Shown here piece after piece: positions 60,780 to 64,000 of a stretch of 64,000 bases of DNA. Where the stretch lies: assembly GCA_004794785.1 (NCBI GenBank), contig SJOL01006484.1, positions 28,769-92,768 on the forward strand, read 5' to 3'. Position 1 is the stretch's first letter; the number at the start of each line of letters is the position of its first letter. This DNA comes from Opisthorchis felineus (Eukaryota; Platyhelminthes; Trematoda; Opisthorchiida; Opisthorchiidae). The notes beneath the pieces are model-generated. The model ran no database searches and had not been told where the DNA came from. It worked only from the letters and a program-made list of their open reading frames with translations. The position numbers and the translations under genes are program-made.

Positions 60780-63560
60780 AGACTAAAAATATTAATTATT
60801 ACGAAAAGATATCCGTACGACAAAGCACATCAGCACATGCTAAGGTCTTGAAAAAGTTGTTGTGTTCTCAAAAGCTATGTGTCAACTACTTTGTTTAAAT
60901 CTATGTTGTAACTGGCGTACTCCGATGGAGAGCGGTATGTGCGTACTCAAACCTGGATTCATTCCAATCAAGAAGAGTTTGTCGAGGTGGCTGTGCAGTT
61001 TATCGGCAATGCTCTTGACCCTAATCATTTGACGTGACAACCAAGCATTTGGACGTCGCTTCCGGAGAAGTAGACCGGCTATTTTGCAAACCAGAAAGTG
61101 TCTTTTCTTTGGTTCTGAGGAGTTTAGTTCTTTTCGCAAACTTTCTGTGTCGCCCACAACTTCCCTACGGAAAGGGAGTGTACTCCCAAGAGTAGTTACC
61201 TCAACAATGGAGTACCCTGGTTCCTTTTTGTGTTGATCCCGTTTGAAAGTTGTTACTGTATCGCTATTCACCAAGCAGTGCGGGCGCATCTATGCCACAA
61301 CCGACTGAATAATTTATAGACTCTCGATGGAAACTTTTTGTGCTAAGTACCCAAAACGCATACCGTTTTGGTGAAATCTACTGTGAAGTTCTTTTCTTCT
61401 CACGTGACTAGCAAGTCCGACCTGAATACCTACTTGCACGTCGAGTAGTTCTATCGCACAATGTACACGATCTCAGTGATACTTCACAGACACAGGATCC
61501 TCGGCTGAAAAACCTACTCATTTCCCCGACTGACCCTAGAGATATGCTTGCCCATAAATCTTCGATGCTTTTCCAGCTGCATCTGGTTTAACGAACTTCC
61601 CAGTTAAATCGACATGGGCTGATCAGATGTCTCTTATAAATCTCCAAAAAGCCTGCATACCGCAGAGTGGATATTTGCACATCTACATCATTTGCATTTT
61701 CCAGGGTTTGTTTGAACTTTATTTCCACGGGCTCTTGCCATTGTTCCTTTTGTCCACATGTTTACACGCATGACAGCTCAGATTAATGGTTTCGTGTGCC
61801 TAGAGGGCCTGTGTTCATTCTTACGCCTAGACACACGCAACACAGGCGGGGACTTTGGAACTCCTGATTAGTACATATTATTGATCAGAAATCAAGGCAG
61901 TAAAAGACATAAATTCAGAATGGGCAAATAAATGTTCTCAGCCCACTTGAAATGTGTGTGGAATTGTGTTCCCGTGTTCCAGTTTGCTTTCGTTAGAAAA
62001 CATTCAACAAGCAGACTATGTGACGGAAGTAACAAGCAACATCTGCAGAAAGCAACGTTCGGAATGCAGTTACAAGTGACCTATCGTGGTCTGCCAGATT
62101 GTCCACTCGTTCATTGTTCTTTTAGCTGACTGCATAGTCACCACGGTTCGCTGAATTACTTTACATTAAAAACCTGGGGAATATGGAGTGAGCTCAACTC
62201 AATATATTGTAAGCTGTAGATTCTCTGTTTGGATTATGGGAGCTCTTCAGATCACAAGTTTTATTTTAAGGACAGTGTTCCATTTAAAGACCTACAAAAC
62301 TGACTCATCGTCACGATCCAGAAAGATGCCGGATAGTCTTTGCTTAGTCGTTTCAAGCTTTTACCATCGAGAGCACTTAATCACCTCTCGGTTGGCACGG
62401 CCAGCACACTGAGATAAAGTGTGAATAGTGGTTCCAAATTATTCATTACTGGTGACGAGCATAAAGTTATCCATATTTCCTTAGGTTGGATCTGATGATT
62501 ACGAAGTCGTGGGCCTGCAGTCTGTATTCCAGAAGGCTCATCCACTTTCGATACTTTGTCCGTATTGAGATTTATCAGGCGGACGTAAATAGCATGGTCA
62601 TCCGGTTAAATTCAGAAGCCATGGACTGGTAATTTTCAAGTTACCTGTATTAATCGATGTGTACTAAGCTAAACTGGTCTGATGGTTCTGTAGTATGCTT
62701 AAAGGCTGGGAAGGTGGACAGTTTTACAAATTTTGATTGCTATTTCTAGTCTGAGTGATAATTCGATGTAAAACTCGACGGCCCAGATAAGAGATTCAGT
62801 CTGTTGTCTAAATTTTCAGAGATTGAAGTAGGCCTTGGTTACCGAGGCGTGCTTTTATATCGTGACTTCCATAACGATAGACCAACTATCTTTTCGACAA
62901 AGGACCACATCCAGTATTTGTTAGCTTCTGATATAAAGAATGGTTTTCTGATTAAAAGGAAAATCACAAAAGGGGGCATTTGGACATTTCTGAGGATGGT
63001 TTTTTCGACAGTTACATTGGTTTGGGGCACACGGAAAGCTCAGTTTTAGACTGTGAAGGGAACTAGTCTCCATTCAGAGAATCTTTCTTGGAGAGATTCA
63101 TGTAAATGTCAGCGACAATGAACAACGACGTGAAATCCTAACCAACGTCGGTTAAGTGTGTATTTCAACATGAATTACAGCAAATTCATTGAAAATCTTA
63201 TTTGCCTGTCAATCCACAAAATTAGCATAGTTCTTCTGGTCCGAACACATAGGTCGCCGAGAACATAAGAACATGGGCTGTCTATTCGAACCCCAAGTGC
63301 TTTCCCTCTTGATAATATGTATGTACGCTGCCTCAGCAATGAAGACATGAGCGGAGTATTTTCAGAGTCTTTATAAGCCTCAATTATGAAAAATTTAGTA
63401 CTGAATTCCCACTAATCAGGGTAGTTTGAACTTACTGATCGGTAACCTCGTACTCATCACCAGTTGGTACTCAGTAAGAAGTCCTTGAACGCTTGCAGCC
63501 AATTAGCTTTCTCTACACGACACTCCTCCACCATTCCGAGAAAATGCGCACCAAAATTAT
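60780..63560. other. non-coding stretch, nothing recognised
   Basis: A 135-codon minus-strand frame (60882-61289) is hydrophilic and Lys/Arg/Leu-rich but matches nothing I know. A frame at 62807-63049 follows an acceptor-like TTTTCAG at 62818 but has no donor in phase. I treat both as unproven. Confidence 0.4.
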
Positions 63561-63568
63561 TCAGTTTA

Positions 63569-63634
63569 TTGGCGAAATACACTCATCTGCAAACAAATTT
63601 GGTTTTTTGTTTGCAGATGAGTGTATTTCGCCAA
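63569..63634. repeat. perfect 26-bp foldback in the HR1 left module
   Basis: The arms 63569-63594 and 63609-63634 are exact reverse complements (one begins TTGGCGAAATACACTC, the other GTTTGCAGATGAGTG), separated by a 14-bp T-rich loop. The right arm belongs to the HR1 copy that continues to the intact ribozyme. The left arm is an inverted duplicate of the same left-module sequence. Confidence 0.95.
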
Positions 63635-63772
63635 TTTCGTGCAACTTGGTTTCAAGTAAAACATAAGGTTGACGGAAACTCGGGGACTGCACCTACCTGA
63701 TGAGCCCCAATAAGGGCGAAACCGGTCGTGGGCTGTCAAAGAATTTTCAGCAACCTTATGAGTAGTGTATTC
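63609..63772 (+). repeat. HR1 repeat, ribozyme module with intact core
   Basis: The best-preserved ribozyme module in the window. It starts at the foldback's right arm in the left module, runs through TTTCGTGCAACTTGGTTTCA and the hammerhead, and ends at CAACCTTATGAGTAGTGT. Its intactness and the exact foldback suggest one of the youngest insertions here. The 78-codon frame at 63464-63700 is a shadow. Confidence 0.88.
63663..63759 (+). ncRNA. hammerhead ribozyme, intact core
   Basis: The core CTGATGA is at 63697-63703. Stem II is GCCC (63704-63707) against GGGC (63714-63717) with a CAATAA loop, followed by GAAA at 63718-63721. Stem III is the self-complementary CCGG (63722-63725), then T and C at 63726-63727, giving a GTC triplet with cleavage expected after 63727. 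Stem I begins CCTAC (63692-63696) against GTGGG (63728-63732), has an internal loop that could contact loop II, and closes with ATAAGGTTG (63663-63671) against CAACCTTAT (63751-63759), nine perfect pairs. Open stem I makes it type I. Tiny stem III is typical of animal retroelement hammerheads, which can act as dimers. Cleavage is inferred, not shown. Confidence 0.85.
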
Positions 63773-64000
63773 AGATTATTGTTTAAAGTTGACGTCCATC
63801 CTGTCTATTACTCTTTGTCCCTCTCAAAAGCGTTTACATGACATTCTCTAACCACATCGTTGTTTGATTGGACAATACTCGCATGCACGAACACAAAAAA
63901 GCCTATGGCATACTCATTTTCAGTGTCGCGTGATTCACACTGCCTGATCTGTCTACAAAATTTCATCAAATAGATTGACAAGCCCCGCCCGCACTTGTTT
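63773..64000. other. non-coding end of window, nothing recognised
   Basis: No repeats, boxes or open frames of note. Confidence 0.5.

Noticed and set aside
60882..61289. 135-codon minus-strand frame with protein-like composition
   Set aside because: No family recognised and no flanking exon; composition alone is not evidence.
63240..63350. Minus-strand GGGTTCGAATAG resembling a B-box with a weak upstream A-box
   Set aside because: The A-box match is poor, no tRNA fold is possible and no second copy was seen.

Overview
This window looks like gene-poor nuclear DNA from a metazoan, most plausibly a parasitic flatworm (trematode or cestode). That assignment is an inference from AT-leaning composition, lack of continuous coding capacity, several tRNA-derived SINE families, a LINE reverse-transcriptase relic, and a dispersed repeat family carrying type-I-like hammerhead ribozymes of the kind known from schistosome SM-alpha repeats and animal Penelope-like elements. 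I found no bacterial-style gene, rRNA, functional tRNA, CRISPR array or complete protein-coding gene. The longest open frames (about 120-136 codons) are no longer than a 64 kb random sequence of this composition would give, and none resembles a known protein.

The dominant element is a repeat here called HR1. Its full form (best at 12151-12385) has a left module (L) followed by a ribozyme module (R). R folds as a hammerhead: CTGATGA core, GCCC/GGGC stem II, GAAA, a tiny CCGG stem III and a GTC cleavage triplet. About a dozen R or L pieces lie at 4.4, 6.1, 12.2, 17.3-17.7, 19.35-19.6 (and its second copy at 22.2-22.5), 37.5-37.8, 38.1, 40.3, 55.2 and 63.6 kb. The copy at 63663-63759 has every core nucleotide intact, the one at 37.5 kb is nearly intact, and the rest carry identifiable core lesions. 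Several copies sit as opposed minus/plus module pairs.

Other repeats are three copies of a tRNA-derived SINE (SINE-B, 8.6, 35.6 and 53.6 kb), a second SINE-like family (SINE-C, 5.3, 10.5 and 14.6 kb) whose body has a hammerhead-like core, two more tRNA-like SINE heads (43.7 and 44.2 kb), an inverted pair of about 560-bp repeats (40.7 and 56.2-56.8 kb) that may be LTR-like, and a LINE reverse-transcriptase fragment (54.1-54.3 kb).

A 2541-bp segment (19355-21895) recurs at 22199-24739 with only about nine substitutions and no indels. Both copies abut the 303-base N run exactly, so this is best read as two overlapping contig ends that were not merged, not a biological tandem duplication.

The remaining stretches, notably 24.7-35.6 kb, show nothing I can assign. 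One weak candidate exon with good splice signals lies at 57581-57769. Intergenic or long-intron DNA is the likely setting.
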